Assembly (NCBI RefSeq): GCF_003217495.1
Contig: NZ_QJSW01000004.1
Span: forward strand, 310,001-374,000
Source of the DNA: Paenibacillus barcinonensis
GTDB lineage: Bacteria; Bacillota; Bacilli; Paenibacillales; Paenibacillaceae
Direction of reading: 5' to 3'
DNA: 64,000 nt
A program made the position numbers and the translations under genes. Below are positions 45,390-53,995 of the stretch, piece by piece (positions within the stretch are counted from its first letter, which is position 1; the number at the start of each line of letters is the position of its first letter). The notes under the pieces were generated by a model. It was not told where the DNA came from and ran no database searches. It worked only from the letters and a program-made list of their open reading frames with translations.

Positions 45390-45956
45390 ATGAAAAAAGA
45401 GAAGTTGTCATTCAAGCAAAACCGAATGAATACCATATTGGATGAAGCTACCAAACTACTTATAGAGAAGCCGAATGCGTCGATGAACGACATCGCTGAA
45501 GCGGCGAGCATCGGAATTGCAACATTACATAGGTATGTCGAGAGTCGTGAGCAGCTGATGATTCATCTGGCGATGCGGGCGATTGAGGTTGTTAACGAAA
45601 CGTTGCAACATGTCCAACTGCATGAAGATCGGGCGGAACAATATATCCCCGAGCTGATTGAAGCGCTGATCCCCTTGGGGGACAAAATGTATTTTCTGGC
45701 GCACGATGCAACCGTCAACTATAACGCAGATATTGAAGAGGCATATTGGAAGCTGAGAGAGCCGGTGTTGCATGCCATCGGGGTACTTCAAGAGAAAGGT
45801 TTTTTCCGTTCGGATATGGATAAAACGTGGATTTTTGAAGTGCTTTATTCTGTACTCTTTCTGACATGGCAGCAAGTGGTTAGCGGCAATCTAGCCAGAA
45901 ACGCGGCGCCTGCTCTTGTAGTGGACACGTTGTATCATGGCTTTGTTGCGAAATGA
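45390..45956 (+). CDS. TetR-family regulator
   Basis: The 188-residue protein has the TetR DNA-binding domain (RMNTILDEATKLLIEKPNASMNDIAEAASIGIATLHRYVESREQLMIHL, residues about 12-60) and a divergent all-alpha ligand domain. ATG 45390 follows TGAGGTG; the GTG at 45378 lies in that site. It is alone and ends near a terminator, so its target may be itself or a distant gene. Confidence 0.83.
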   Translation: MKKEKLSFKQNRMNTILDEATKLLIEKPNASMNDIAEAASIGIATLHRYVESREQLMIHLAMRAIEVVNETLQHVQLHEDRAEQYIPELIEALIPLGDKMYFLAHDATVNYNADIEEAYWKLREPVLHAIGVLQEKGFFRSDMDKTWIFEVLYSVLFLTWQQVVSGNLARNAAPALVVDTLYHGFVAK

Positions 45957-46040
45957 ATGATCATGCACCAAGGAAAGCTTAACGTAAGTGCAATGTGCTG
46001 TGGAGTGAATTTCAAAGTATCGTAAGCCTAGGACAGAACA

Positions 46041-46075
46041 AAAGCCGCAGCAGAAGCTGTGGCTTTATTTTGTGT
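46041..46075. terminator. Terminator between convergent TetR and DapA-like genes
   Basis: AAAGCCGCAGC / GCTGTGGCTTT, an 11-bp stem with one G-U pair and an AGAA loop, followed by a T-rich tail. Confidence 0.8.
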
Positions 46076-46123
46076 TTTTATATCTATAGATATTTACGAA
46101 AGGTACAGGTCGAAGTGTGAACT

Positions 46124-46993
46124 TTAGAGTGCAATTTTTGCAATGAGCTGCTCTGATGCGGGCATCAAAGGCAGACGCAGCTGAGCAGAAGCGATTATGC
46201 CCTGTTTGGCAAGCAGGTGCTTCAGCATAGCTGGAGCGGGCTCCTCAAACAGGTTTTTGATGAATGGCAGCAAAGGAGTAAAGAGCTGATAGGCTTCTTC
46301 CTTTTCACCTGCTGCAAAGCGATTGTATACTTCCAGAAAACGTTCCGGGTTGATGCTGGCTGAAGCCATCATACCGCCGGCTGCGCCTTTCGTTAACATA
46401 TCGTAGAAGAAGGTATCATCTCCACACAAAATGGGCTTCGAGCCGCAACGTACCAGTTCGGTCATGAGGTCAAGGTTATTTGTGCTATCTTTAAGACCAA
46501 TAACGCCATCAATGCTCATGATTTTTTTCATCATCTCAATGGAAACTCTAACCCCTGTACGCGCCGGGATTTCGTATACCATCACGGGGATGCCCACGCT
46601 GGCTGCCATGCGGAAGTGCTCGTAAATGCCCTCTTCCGTTGGTCTGTTATAGTATGGAGTAACGACAAGAACAGCGTCAGCACCGAGTGCAGCAGCTTTC
46701 TTTGTTCTTGCCACCGTTGAAGCGGTATCATTGGTTCCAGTTCCAACCATTATGGGTACGGACGAGTTGATGCTGCTCAGTGTCTCCTTGGCTGCCTTCA
46801 CCAGCTGCTCTACCTCATCCCATGTCACTGTAGGTGATTCTCCAGTCGTGCCGTTAATCACCAAGCCATGAATGCCGCTGTTTGCCATAACTTTGATGTA
46901 GTTTTGAAATGAAGACAGATCGAGTTCATGATCGTCGGTAAAAGGCGTAATGACAGGGATATAAATACCTTTAATCTGTTGTTCGGTTAACAT
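46124..46993 (-). CDS. DapA-family aldolase/lyase
   Basis: The 289-residue TIM-barrel enzyme has the family signature GTTGESPTVTWDE (residues 48-60), the tyrosine of VMVYEIPART (Y140) and the Schiff-base lysine in GVIGLKDSTNNL (K168). This fits 4-hydroxy-tetrahydrodipicolinate synthase or a related pyruvate-dependent aldolase such as KDG or N-acetylneuraminate lyase. The start is ATG 46993 with GGGGG about 8 nt upstream; the longer frame to 47035 has no such site. Instead of a lysine-pathway operon it is alone and divergent from a LysR regulator, so a catabolic aldolase is as likely as lysine synthesis. Confidence 0.83.
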   Translation of the reverse strand: MLTEQQIKGIYIPVITPFTDDHELDLSSFQNYIKVMANSGIHGLVINGTTGESPTVTWDEVEQLVKAAKETLSSINSSVPIMVGTGTNDTASTVARTKKAAALGADAVLVVTPYYNRPTEEGIYEHFRMAASVGIPVMVYEIPARTGVRVSIEMMKKIMSIDGVIGLKDSTNNLDLMTELVRCGSKPILCGDDTFFYDMLTKGAAGGMMASASINPERFLEVYNRFAAGEKEEAYQLFTPLLPFIKNLFEEPAPAMLKHLLAKQGIIASAQLRLPLMPASEQLIAKIAL

Positions 46994-47053
46994 CGTATAA
47001 CCCCCAAATGTATGTTGGAATTCCATTTCATTCACTTTACCATGGGAAAAGGT

Positions 47054-47078
47054 ATCATAGTTAGCTATAATAGATGAT
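47054..47078. promoter_or_regulatory. Possible LysR-type regulator binding site
   Basis: ATCAT-N15-ATGAT with an inner ATAG-TTAG-CTAT dyad lies between the divergent DapA-like and LysR genes, the normal place for a LysR-type operator. The motif was picked by eye. Confidence 0.35.
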
Positions 47079-47118
47079 GGGTGTTATCAATAATTTTGAT
47101 GATGTGAGGGAAGCCATT

Positions 47119-48027
47119 ATGGATTTAAATTATTTTCAAACCTTTCGAGAGGTGGCATTGCGTCAAAGCTTTACCAAAGCAGCAGAAGAGCTGGGGTATG
47201 CACAATCCAGTGTCACAACCCAGATTCAGAAGCTGGAGAAAATCTATCAGGTCAAATTGTTTGAACGTTATAATAACAATAAAATCCGGCTGACCTCCGC
47301 TGGAGAAGAGCTATTCAAGCTGTCCGGGCAACTGCTCGAAATATATGAACATTCACAGGAAAAGCTGACCAAGCAAGGCGGCGGTTCACTTACGATTGCA
47401 ACGATGGACTCGCTTGCCTCCTATTTTCTGCCGGTGCCTATACAGACGACACGTAAACAATATCCCGAGCTGGGGATTCGGCTACAGACGGATCGTGAGG
47501 ATCTCATTTTGCAAAAAGTAAGAGAAGGAGAAGCGGACGTTGGCCTTATTCTGGCGAATGCATCACCGGAGACGGGTTTGCAATGGATCACAATTCGCGA
47601 GGAGCCACTGGTGCTTATCGTCAACTCGGATCATCCGCTTGCGGCTAAGTCCAAGGTAGTATTGAGTGATCTGGCCGATGAGGAGTGGATTATGCCAGAG
47701 GATTCGTGCAACTACAGACAACTGCTGGAGAAGGTGCTGAGAACAAATGGAATTGCCTACAAGGTGGGCCTTGAGCTTGGGAGTCCTGAGGCAATTAAAC
47801 GCAGCATTATGGCAGGCTCGGGCATTTCTCTGCTGCCGCAGATGACTGCACGGGACGAAATCCGCAGACGGGAATTAACCGTGTTACCTCTGGAGCATAC
47901 CGAATTCACACTGGAGATTCAGCTGGTCATTCATACGCGTAAATGGATCTCCCATGCTTTGCACCAGTTTATTGCCAACCTGGGAGCGAAAGAATCAGAA
48001 TGGTTGACCGCGCGAGCGGGGAATTAA
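47119..48027 (+). CDS. LysR-family transcriptional regulator
   Basis: The 302-residue protein has the LysR helix-turn-helix (MDLNYFQTFREVALRQSFTKAAEELGYAQSSVTTQIQKLEKIYQVKLFER, residues 1-50) and a periplasmic-binding-protein-like effector domain (LTIATMDSLASYFLPVP...LVLIVNSDHPLA...GSGISLLPQ). ATG 47119 follows GTGAGGGAAG; the frame could extend to 47074 but without a better site. Divergent from the DapA-like gene, which it most likely activates in response to that enzyme's substrate. Confidence 0.85.
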   Translation: MDLNYFQTFREVALRQSFTKAAEELGYAQSSVTTQIQKLEKIYQVKLFERYNNNKIRLTSAGEELFKLSGQLLEIYEHSQEKLTKQGGGSLTIATMDSLASYFLPVPIQTTRKQYPELGIRLQTDREDLILQKVREGEADVGLILANASPETGLQWITIREEPLVLIVNSDHPLAAKSKVVLSDLADEEWIMPEDSCNYRQLLEKVLRTNGIAYKVGLELGSPEAIKRSIMAGSGISLLPQMTARDEIRRRELTVLPLEHTEFTLEIQLVIHTRKWISHALHQFIANLGAKESEWLTARAGN

Positions 48028-48052
48028 GAAGCGAACATACGTTATTTCATAG

Positions 48053-48113
48053 AGCACTTTTTGATGTGTTTTCCGTTCAAATATGCGGGAGAAGGCATCA
48101 GAGGTGCTTTTTT
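48053..48113 (+). terminator. Long hairpin terminator of the LysR gene
   Basis: AGCAC/GTGCT (48053-48057, 48104-48108) and GATG/CATC (48063-48066, 48096-48099) form a long interrupted stem, with TTCCG/CGGGA pairing inside, followed by six T. Confidence 0.6.
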
Positions 48114-48213
48114 GCATTAACCAAGATTCAGATATTTAATGGACCAGGATTCAGAATTTAACAGTGTTCAGAATTTGAGATTTAATTCTGCCCCAAAAAG
48201 ATATAAATTTCTA

Positions 48214-48242
48214 TTGTATTCATAATTAATCCAAAATAATAC
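48214..48242 (+). promoter_or_regulatory. Promoter of the glycosyltransferase-aminotransferase cluster
   Basis: TTGTAT (48214-48219), a 17-nt spacer and TAATAC (48237-48242) lie about 110 bp before the first gene of the cluster. I see nothing else of note in the 325-bp gap apart from the upstream terminator. Confidence 0.45.
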
Positions 48243-48352
48243 AAAAAAAGAGCGAAGGAGGTCGATAGCGGGCAGATCACTATATCGCAGCACTTGTTCA
48301 GGTTCCATTGTTATTTTGTTGTACTTACACCAACATAATCTGGAGGGATTAC

Positions 48353-49507
48353 ATGCTTTATACGATTATTGTACCCGTTAATCAGGACTATAACATTTTG
48401 AACCTGTTCACCGACTCACTGCTTCGGACTGTATGTCCATCAACTCAGATTATCTTCATTAATGACGGTTCCGGCTCGGCTGTCTTTCAGCATCTGGACA
48501 AGCTCAAACAGGAGGTCAGAGAGGGAGTAACGATCGAGATTCTTCAGCATGATTTTCCACTTGGCTGTGCCGTATCTATTAACAGAGCGTTGAGTCTTGC
48601 TGAAGGAGAGTATATTTTTTTCCTCGATTCAGATACCATTCTCCAGCCCGATTGGCAACCGATGATGAAAGAAACGCTGGACACGGATGTGACCATCGGC
48701 ATGATTGGAGGGGTTCTGTTATATCCACAAACCGGAGGAGTGCAGCATTGCGGAATTGCATTTGCGGATACGATTGGACGGCACTTGTTCCTTAATGCAT
48801 CTCCTGAAGATATTCCGAAGGAGACCTTCTCTGTGCAGCTCGTTGTGTTTGCCATGTTTGGCATGAAACGAGAAGTGTATGAGACGATTGGCAACCTTGA
48901 TGAGAAATTTTTTAACGGATACGAAGATTTTGATTATCAGATGCGGGCCAGAGCAGCAGGGTACGACACCGTCATAAATCCGCAAATTCAGGCATATCAC
49001 TGGGAACGCAGCAGCGGCATTCATCGCAATTTTAACCGTAAAAACAATCTGGCACGATTTTGGAAAAAGTGGGGAAGCCACATTGAGGCCGATGTATGGC
49101 CCTTTATGTTCAGCCATCTGAAGGTGCAGCTCGATAAACAGCGCGACTATGCGCATCTTCCCATGGTTGGCATAGACCTTGCCGAGGTTCGCAGTGATGC
49201 AGATACCTTCTGGAGCCAGCTAGAAGAGGCTCAGATTGCACCTCTTGCCGAGATTCGGGACTACTCCAACCGATTCAACTCGAATGGAGCGATCTGGCTG
49301 CCGCAAGTGTTAGGCAAGGAATTGATTCATAGCGAGAATCGACTGCTGTTCCTGGTAGACAATTTCGCGCGTTTGCTGGAGAACCGTTACTGGATCGAGA
49401 TGAGGCATGCTCATCGGGCCAAGGATTTAATCATAGATCTGTATGGCAATGTGATCACGATGGATCGGATCTACGATGGCTGCTGGCCTGGCACTAAAGT
49501 GCGTTAA
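48353..49507 (+). CDS. Family 2 glycosyltransferase with C-terminal extension
   Basis: The 384-residue protein has a GT-A fold. It starts with YTIIVPVNQDYNILNLF, has IIFINDGS near residue 33, the metal- and nucleotide-sugar-binding D92-S-D94 in FFLDSDTILQPDW, and the acceptor/base region GYEDFDYQMRARAAGYD near 201-217. About 150 residues without a recognised domain follow. No membrane segment or signal peptide, so it works in the cytosol. TGGAGGG lies 7 nt before ATG 48353. First of four genes with an aminotransferase, a zinc dehydrogenase and an MFS transporter; it may add a sugar to a small aglycone or start a surface glycan. Donor and acceptor unknown. Confidence 0.82.
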   Translation: MLYTIIVPVNQDYNILNLFTDSLLRTVCPSTQIIFINDGSGSAVFQHLDKLKQEVREGVTIEILQHDFPLGCAVSINRALSLAEGEYIFFLDSDTILQPDWQPMMKETLDTDVTIGMIGGVLLYPQTGGVQHCGIAFADTIGRHLFLNASPEDIPKETFSVQLVVFAMFGMKREVYETIGNLDEKFFNGYEDFDYQMRARAAGYDTVINPQIQAYHWERSSGIHRNFNRKNNLARFWKKWGSHIEADVWPFMFSHLKVQLDKQRDYAHLPMVGIDLAEVRSDADTFWSQLEEAQIAPLAEIRDYSNRFNSNGAIWLPQVLGKELIHSENRLLFLVDNFARLLENRYWIEMRHAHRAKDLIIDLYGNVITMDRIYDGCWPGTKVR

Positions 49508-49557
49508 GCCACGATTGTGTAGTTGACCAAACATCGCGAAATGGGAGGTGCTTCAAA

Positions 49558-50859
49558 GTGAATAATAAAATGAGTACGCTGGACAATGCCACAAAATTCA
49601 CACGGAATCTGGAATGGTTGGAACAGGTCGAAAGGGTTATACCGAGCGGTTGCAGTACACTAGCCAAAGCGCCGGAACGATTATTTCCAGGCCATACACC
49701 CGTCTGCTGTGCAGAAGCCTACCATTCCCGCTTTACAGATATTGACGGTAATGAATGGCTGGATTGTGAGATGGCCATGGGAACAGCACCTTGGGGTCAT
49801 GCGAGACGTGAAATCCAACTCACCGTTATTCACCAGCTGAAGAAGGGGACAAGCTTCTCCATTCCTGCAGATATTGAGCTGGAATGTGCCGAGTTGATCC
49901 TGGAGCGGTTTGAGGGGCGCTATGCATCACTGCGTTTCACCAAAAGCGGAGCAGATGCAGTAAGTGGCGCGGTTCGTATCGCCCGTGCGGCGAATGGTAA
50001 AAGCAAGGTGATTGCAACAGCTTATCATGGATGGCATGACTGGTCAGCATACGGTTACTACGGTAGCCAGACGAAGGAACGTGGCATTCCGAAGGATATT
50101 GAGCGCTCCACGATCTGGATCAAGAAACCTGTTTATGAGCAAATCAGGGAACAAATTTCATCTCAGGAGGATGTGGCGTGTATCGTTCTGTGTCCGAATG
50201 AGTGGGAGAAGGAGGAGCTGGCTGACGTAGTGACGTTATGTTCCTCCAAGGACATCATTATTATTTTTGACGAGGTTACTTCGGGTATACGGATGGGCAA
50301 GCAGGCGACTGCAGGCGAATATGATATCTGGCCGGACTTGCTCTGCCTATCCAAAGGCATGGCTAATGGACTTCCGCTTGCAGCTGTGCTGGGACCTGAG
50401 CACATGATGTCCCTTGCAGGCCAGGTTCGATTCAGCAACGCACATTCCAGTGAAACGATAGCCCTTGCAGCGGCCATTGCGTGCGAACGGCTGATGAAAA
50501 ATACCAAAGTGTGGCCTACCTGGCGCGAACCGGCAACCCGAATCATGAAGCGATTGGAATCTGAGCTGGTATTGCTAGGTCTTACCGATGAGTTAGCTCT
50601 GAAGGGAACCTATGCAAGCTTCTATATTCAGTCAATAGACGAGCAAAACTTTCAAACTGACCCGTTCCGTGAATTTATGGTGAAGAAAATGGCCTACTAC
50701 GGCATCTTTACGAAAGGTTATTTTATTTTCTCTGATACGCATACACGGGAGGAATTGATTTGGGTGGAGGAAGCGCTGCTCCAAATATTGTCAGACTGGA
50801 AAGAAAAGCAAAAGCGAGAGCATCTGAAGCTACCAATGCATGACGGAGGAGCACGTTAA
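49558..50859 (+). CDS. Class III PLP aminotransferase, glutamate-1-semialdehyde-aminomutase-like
   Basis: The 433-residue protein has the fold type I signatures of class III enzymes: a start resembling glutamate-1-semialdehyde aminomutases (RVIPSGCSTLAKAPERLFPG), the PLP pocket KSGADAVSGAVRIARA near 130-144, FDEVTSGIRMG with D238, and the Schiff-base lysine K266 in LCLSKGMANGLPLAAVLG. It is unlikely to be the haem-pathway enzyme because it sits in a different operon and its substrate-side sequence differs. GTG 49558 follows GGAGGTG by 10 nt. With the dehydrogenase next door it could turn an alcohol, through a carbonyl, into an amine. Confidence 0.83.
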   Translation: MNNKMSTLDNATKFTRNLEWLEQVERVIPSGCSTLAKAPERLFPGHTPVCCAEAYHSRFTDIDGNEWLDCEMAMGTAPWGHARREIQLTVIHQLKKGTSFSIPADIELECAELILERFEGRYASLRFTKSGADAVSGAVRIARAANGKSKVIATAYHGWHDWSAYGYYGSQTKERGIPKDIERSTIWIKKPVYEQIREQISSQEDVACIVLCPNEWEKEELADVVTLCSSKDIIIIFDEVTSGIRMGKQATAGEYDIWPDLLCLSKGMANGLPLAAVLGPEHMMSLAGQVRFSNAHSSETIALAAAIACERLMKNTKVWPTWREPATRIMKRLESELVLLGLTDELALKGTYASFYIQSIDEQNFQTDPFREFMVKKMAYYGIFTKGYFIFSDTHTREELIWVEEALLQILSDWKEKQKREHLKLPMHDGGAR

Positions 50860-50887
50860 TTCATTTATATGACCAGGAGGAGAACCC

Positions 50888-51919
50888 ATGAAAGCACTCG
50901 TATATCAGGATTTGAAAAAGGTGGAATTGCAGGACATTGAGGAGCCTAACATTCAGAAACCCAATCAAGTCAAGGTGAAAATCTATGGATCAGGCATCTG
51001 TGGCACGGATCTGAATATTGTCAAAGGTAAAGTGGCTGCGAGTAAAGGCACGGTTATCGGTCATGAAGGCGTGGGCACTGTAGTTGAGGTCGGAGAAGAT
51101 GTCCATGGTATTCGCGTCGGGGACCGGGTTCTTGTGGATCCGACTCAAGCTTGCGGTCACTGCTCTTATTGTCGGGAAGGGTTATTCATCTATTGTGAAA
51201 ATTTCGATGATTATCAGGTAGGCATGACAACACACGGGACCTTTGCTGAATATTTTGTCGGAGACGAAAAGTATATCTATCCCATTCCTGACACGATGAG
51301 CTGGGAAACGGCAATGATGATTGAACCTCTCGGCTGCGTCCTGCAAACGTTCATGAAAGCAGGCGTGAAGCCCAGCGATTCTGTGCTCGTGCTTGGTTCA
51401 GGAGCGATTGGCTCGTTGTGTCAGCTGGTGAGCAAAAGATTGGCAAGACTCACCGTGGGTACGGAAATAGATCCTTATCGCAAGCAATTTGCTGAAGGCA
51501 TTGCAGATTATGCTTGTTACCCGGAGGAACTTACCCTTGAGAAAGTATACGAGATCAATAACAATAAAAAATTCGATATCATTGTGGATGCTGTCGGCAA
51601 CCAGCTTCATGTTGGCTTGGAGCTTATCGCTAAAGGTGGCCGCATTATTCCGATGGGGTATGACGATAGTTATGAAGTGACATTCAAATCAACTCAGGTG
51701 ATTAACGACGGACTTAGCATCATTGGTGCGGTAGCTGTGCACTCCATGATTAGTACAGCCTTGAAGTTTGCACAGAGCATCCCGGAGCTGGAGCAAATGG
51801 TAACCGCCAAGGAGTACTTGACTGATTATGAACAGGCATTTAGTGGAACGATGGGATATGATCTTCGCAGTGGCGAGAAGCTGCCGATGAATTCGGTGAA
51901 AACAGCTCTCATTCTGTAA
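50888..51919 (+). CDS. Zinc-dependent medium-chain dehydrogenase
   Basis: The 343-residue protein has catalytic-zinc residues C38 (GSGICGTDLN) and H59-E60 (IGHEGVGTVVEVG), structural-zinc cysteines C89, C92, C95 and C103, and an NAD-binding VLGSGAIGSLCQLV near 167-180. It resembles sorbitol, threonine and cyclitol dehydrogenases. An AGGAGG site precedes the ATG; the gap to the aminotransferase gene is 28 nt, so they are cotranscribed. It would oxidise a secondary alcohol to the ketone used by the aminotransferase; this is inference from order. Confidence 0.85.
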   Translation: MKALVYQDLKKVELQDIEEPNIQKPNQVKVKIYGSGICGTDLNIVKGKVAASKGTVIGHEGVGTVVEVGEDVHGIRVGDRVLVDPTQACGHCSYCREGLFIYCENFDDYQVGMTTHGTFAEYFVGDEKYIYPIPDTMSWETAMMIEPLGCVLQTFMKAGVKPSDSVLVLGSGAIGSLCQLVSKRLARLTVGTEIDPYRKQFAEGIADYACYPEELTLEKVYEINNNKKFDIIVDAVGNQLHVGLELIAKGGRIIPMGYDDSYEVTFKSTQVINDGLSIIGAVAVHSMISTALKFAQSIPELEQMVTAKEYLTDYEQAFSGTMGYDLRSGEKLPMNSVKTALIL

Positions 51920-52051
51920 GCATGTAGATATTTGCGGGTTCTCCGCTGTGAACAGTGGCATATGACCTGTTTTGCTCAGGATTTGGTGCATCTATATGCC
52001 GAGCTACTGGTCACGGCGGGGAGATTCGCAGAGAGAAAGAAGGGATATGGA

Positions 52052-53296
52052 GTGAAGCTGCTACAGGATTTGCCGAGAAATCCGCGGTATTCCATTTTAC
52101 TTGAGCCAGTGTGGGCTATTCCAGGAACGATAGTCCTGTTCTACGCACCTTTGTATATGAAAGAGGCAGGCTTGTCCGACATTGAGATTGGCATCATCAA
52201 TTCGGTGAATCTTTATTTTGCCTTCATTTTTCAGCTGTTCGCAGGGGCTGTGACCAATAAACTGGGTCGTAAACGAACGACACTGATCTTTGATCTGCTC
52301 GCCTGGAGTGTCCCCATGTTCATCTGGGCATTTTCACAAAATTTCTGGCTGTTCCTCATCGCTTATCTGCTGAATGCAACCTCGAAGTTTGTTACCGTCT
52401 CGTTCAATTGCCTGATCATCGAAGATGTGGAGGAGCATAAACGATCCAAGGTATTTGCCATTTTGAATATGATGATTACGGGTGCGGGGGTGTTAACGCC
52501 CATTGCTGGTGTTGTTATTGCGGATTTTGGTATTGGACCAACGCTGGCGAGCATTTATTTTGCAGGTGGCCTGTTAATGACGGCCATGTTTCTTATACGT
52601 AACCGCTACACGGAAGAAACTCAAGTGGGTAAGGAACTCATGGGGCTGCATAACAACACCCGTGTATTTCGCAGCCTTGTTGCCAGTCTGCGTCTGTTCG
52701 GGCGGTCGTGCTACAAGCGCAGATTGCTGCCGATCATTTTAATTACAGTGCTGTCCAATCTCGTTTTGCAGTTGAATTTTTTTCAGGTGATTTATTTCAA
52801 GGAGCAGCTGAGCTTTGATGATCGTGTCATTTCCTTCATTCCCGTAGTAACAGCAATCACCGTGATGTTATTATATCTGGTTATTATTCCACGTCTGAGA
52901 CGGCGTTCGGAAGAAAAGTATGTCAGCTTTTCCATTGTGCTCAGCTCTGTGGGTGCCGTGTTATTTCTGCTGATACCCTCCGGAAATATAGCGATGCTAT
53001 TTCTCACACTCATTGTGCTTGCAGCGGGAAACTTTATTCTGCAAACGTATCGCGATTCGCTGCTGATGAACCGACTGGGCACGCATGAGAAGGCCGATAT
53101 GTTTTCGGCTGTACAGACGGTCATGACGCTAACCGCGATCCCTTCCGGGTATCTGACGGGACTACTGTACCATTACAATCCATTATGGCTGTTCAGTGTT
53201 ATTCTGGGTTTGTACATCGTATTGATGATTATTATGCTGTTTTTACATGACCCAAAGCAGCATCCCCAAGCGATCAATTCCTACAAAAATATGTAG
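52052..53296 (+). CDS. MFS transporter
   Basis: The 414-residue protein has about 12 hydrophobic segments and an MFS motif A-like GAVTNKLGRKRTTLIFDLL between helices 2 and 3. GTG 52052 was chosen because AAGGGA lies 7 nt upstream; the frame remains open to 51932 but that part is not membrane-like and has no good start. It follows the dehydrogenase gene by about 130 nt in the same direction and is the natural exporter of whatever the cluster makes. Subfamily and substrate not recognised. Confidence 0.75.
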   Translation: MKLLQDLPRNPRYSILLEPVWAIPGTIVLFYAPLYMKEAGLSDIEIGIINSVNLYFAFIFQLFAGAVTNKLGRKRTTLIFDLLAWSVPMFIWAFSQNFWLFLIAYLLNATSKFVTVSFNCLIIEDVEEHKRSKVFAILNMMITGAGVLTPIAGVVIADFGIGPTLASIYFAGGLLMTAMFLIRNRYTEETQVGKELMGLHNNTRVFRSLVASLRLFGRSCYKRRLLPIILITVLSNLVLQLNFFQVIYFKEQLSFDDRVISFIPVVTAITVMLLYLVIIPRLRRRSEEKYVSFSIVLSSVGAVLFLLIPSGNIAMLFLTLIVLAAGNFILQTYRDSLLMNRLGTHEKADMFSAVQTVMTLTAIPSGYLTGLLYHYNPLWLFSVILGLYIVLMIIMLFLHDPKQHPQAINSYKNM

Positions 53297-53377
53297 AAGA
53301 AGGGCTTTTCTGTATAGAAACCGAATGTATAATACAGGAAAAATACAGTATATCACACATATTTTTGGGAGGACTTA

Positions 53378-53971
53378 ATGATGAATGTAATGGCAAGTGA
53401 AGCAAGAGGACAGCTGACCTGGATCAATGAGCCGTGCAACTGGTCCTATACAGATCAAGGTGGACTGATCGTAGAAGCACAAGCAGACTCTGATTTCTTT
53501 CAGGACCCGGCAGGCAAGCATATAAGAGCGACTGCGCCGTTCCTGTCGATGCCTGTATCGGGTGATTTTGAGATGACCGCGCAGCTGACAGTGGATATGA
53601 AACATCAATATGATTCCGGCTGCCTGATGGTTATGGTCGATGAACGCAATTGGTGCAAGCTGTGTTTTGAATATGACGGTAAAGCAGCAACGATCGTTTC
53701 CGTTGTTACACGAGATGGGTCATCAGATGATTGTAATTCGATGGAGGTTCCTGTAGCTAATCCGTATTTGCGTATAAGAAAAGTAGAGGGCTGCATGTCC
53801 TTTTTCTACTCCCCCGACGGGGAAGAATGGAAGCTGATTCGATATTTTGGCATGTCGATGGAAGGAGAGCTTCGGGCAGGAGTTGTTGCGCAGTCACCAA
53901 CGGGAACAGGCTGCACATGTCACTTTTTATCGGTAAGCATGACCCAGCCGGACTTGACTGCACGTTTCTGA
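53378..53971 (+). CDS. DUF1349-family protein
   Basis: The 197-residue protein matches the DUF1349 concanavalin-like lectin/glucanase fold (ITWINEPCNWSYTDQGGLIVEAQADSDFFQDP...GDFEMTAQLTVDMKHQYDSGCLMVMVDERNWCKLCFEYD). Members are cytosolic beta-sandwich proteins found near sugar genes, with no settled function. GGGAGG precedes two adjacent ATG codons (53378, 53381). The gene ends 24 bp from the convergent AraC gene. An inverted repeat CTGTAT...ATACAG at 53310-53337 lies upstream and covers a TATAAT hexamer. Confidence 0.78.
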   Translation: MMNVMASEARGQLTWINEPCNWSYTDQGGLIVEAQADSDFFQDPAGKHIRATAPFLSMPVSGDFEMTAQLTVDMKHQYDSGCLMVMVDERNWCKLCFEYDGKAATIVSVVTRDGSSDDCNSMEVPVANPYLRIRKVEGCMSFFYSPDGEEWKLIRYFGMSMEGELRAGVVAQSPTGTGCTCHFLSVSMTQPDLTARF

Positions 53972-53995
53972 GTTTGTCCCTTCTACTGTGATTTT

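Noticed and set aside
49558..50859. Reading the aminotransferase as hemL (haem pathway glutamate-1-semialdehyde aminomutase)
   Set aside because: It is in an operon with a glycosyltransferase, dehydrogenase and exporter rather than hem genes, and the resemblance is at the family level only.
51932..52051. N-terminal extension of the MFS transporter to 51932
   Set aside because: The extra 40 codons are not membrane-like and lack a ribosome binding site, whereas GTG 52052 has AAGGGA at good spacing.
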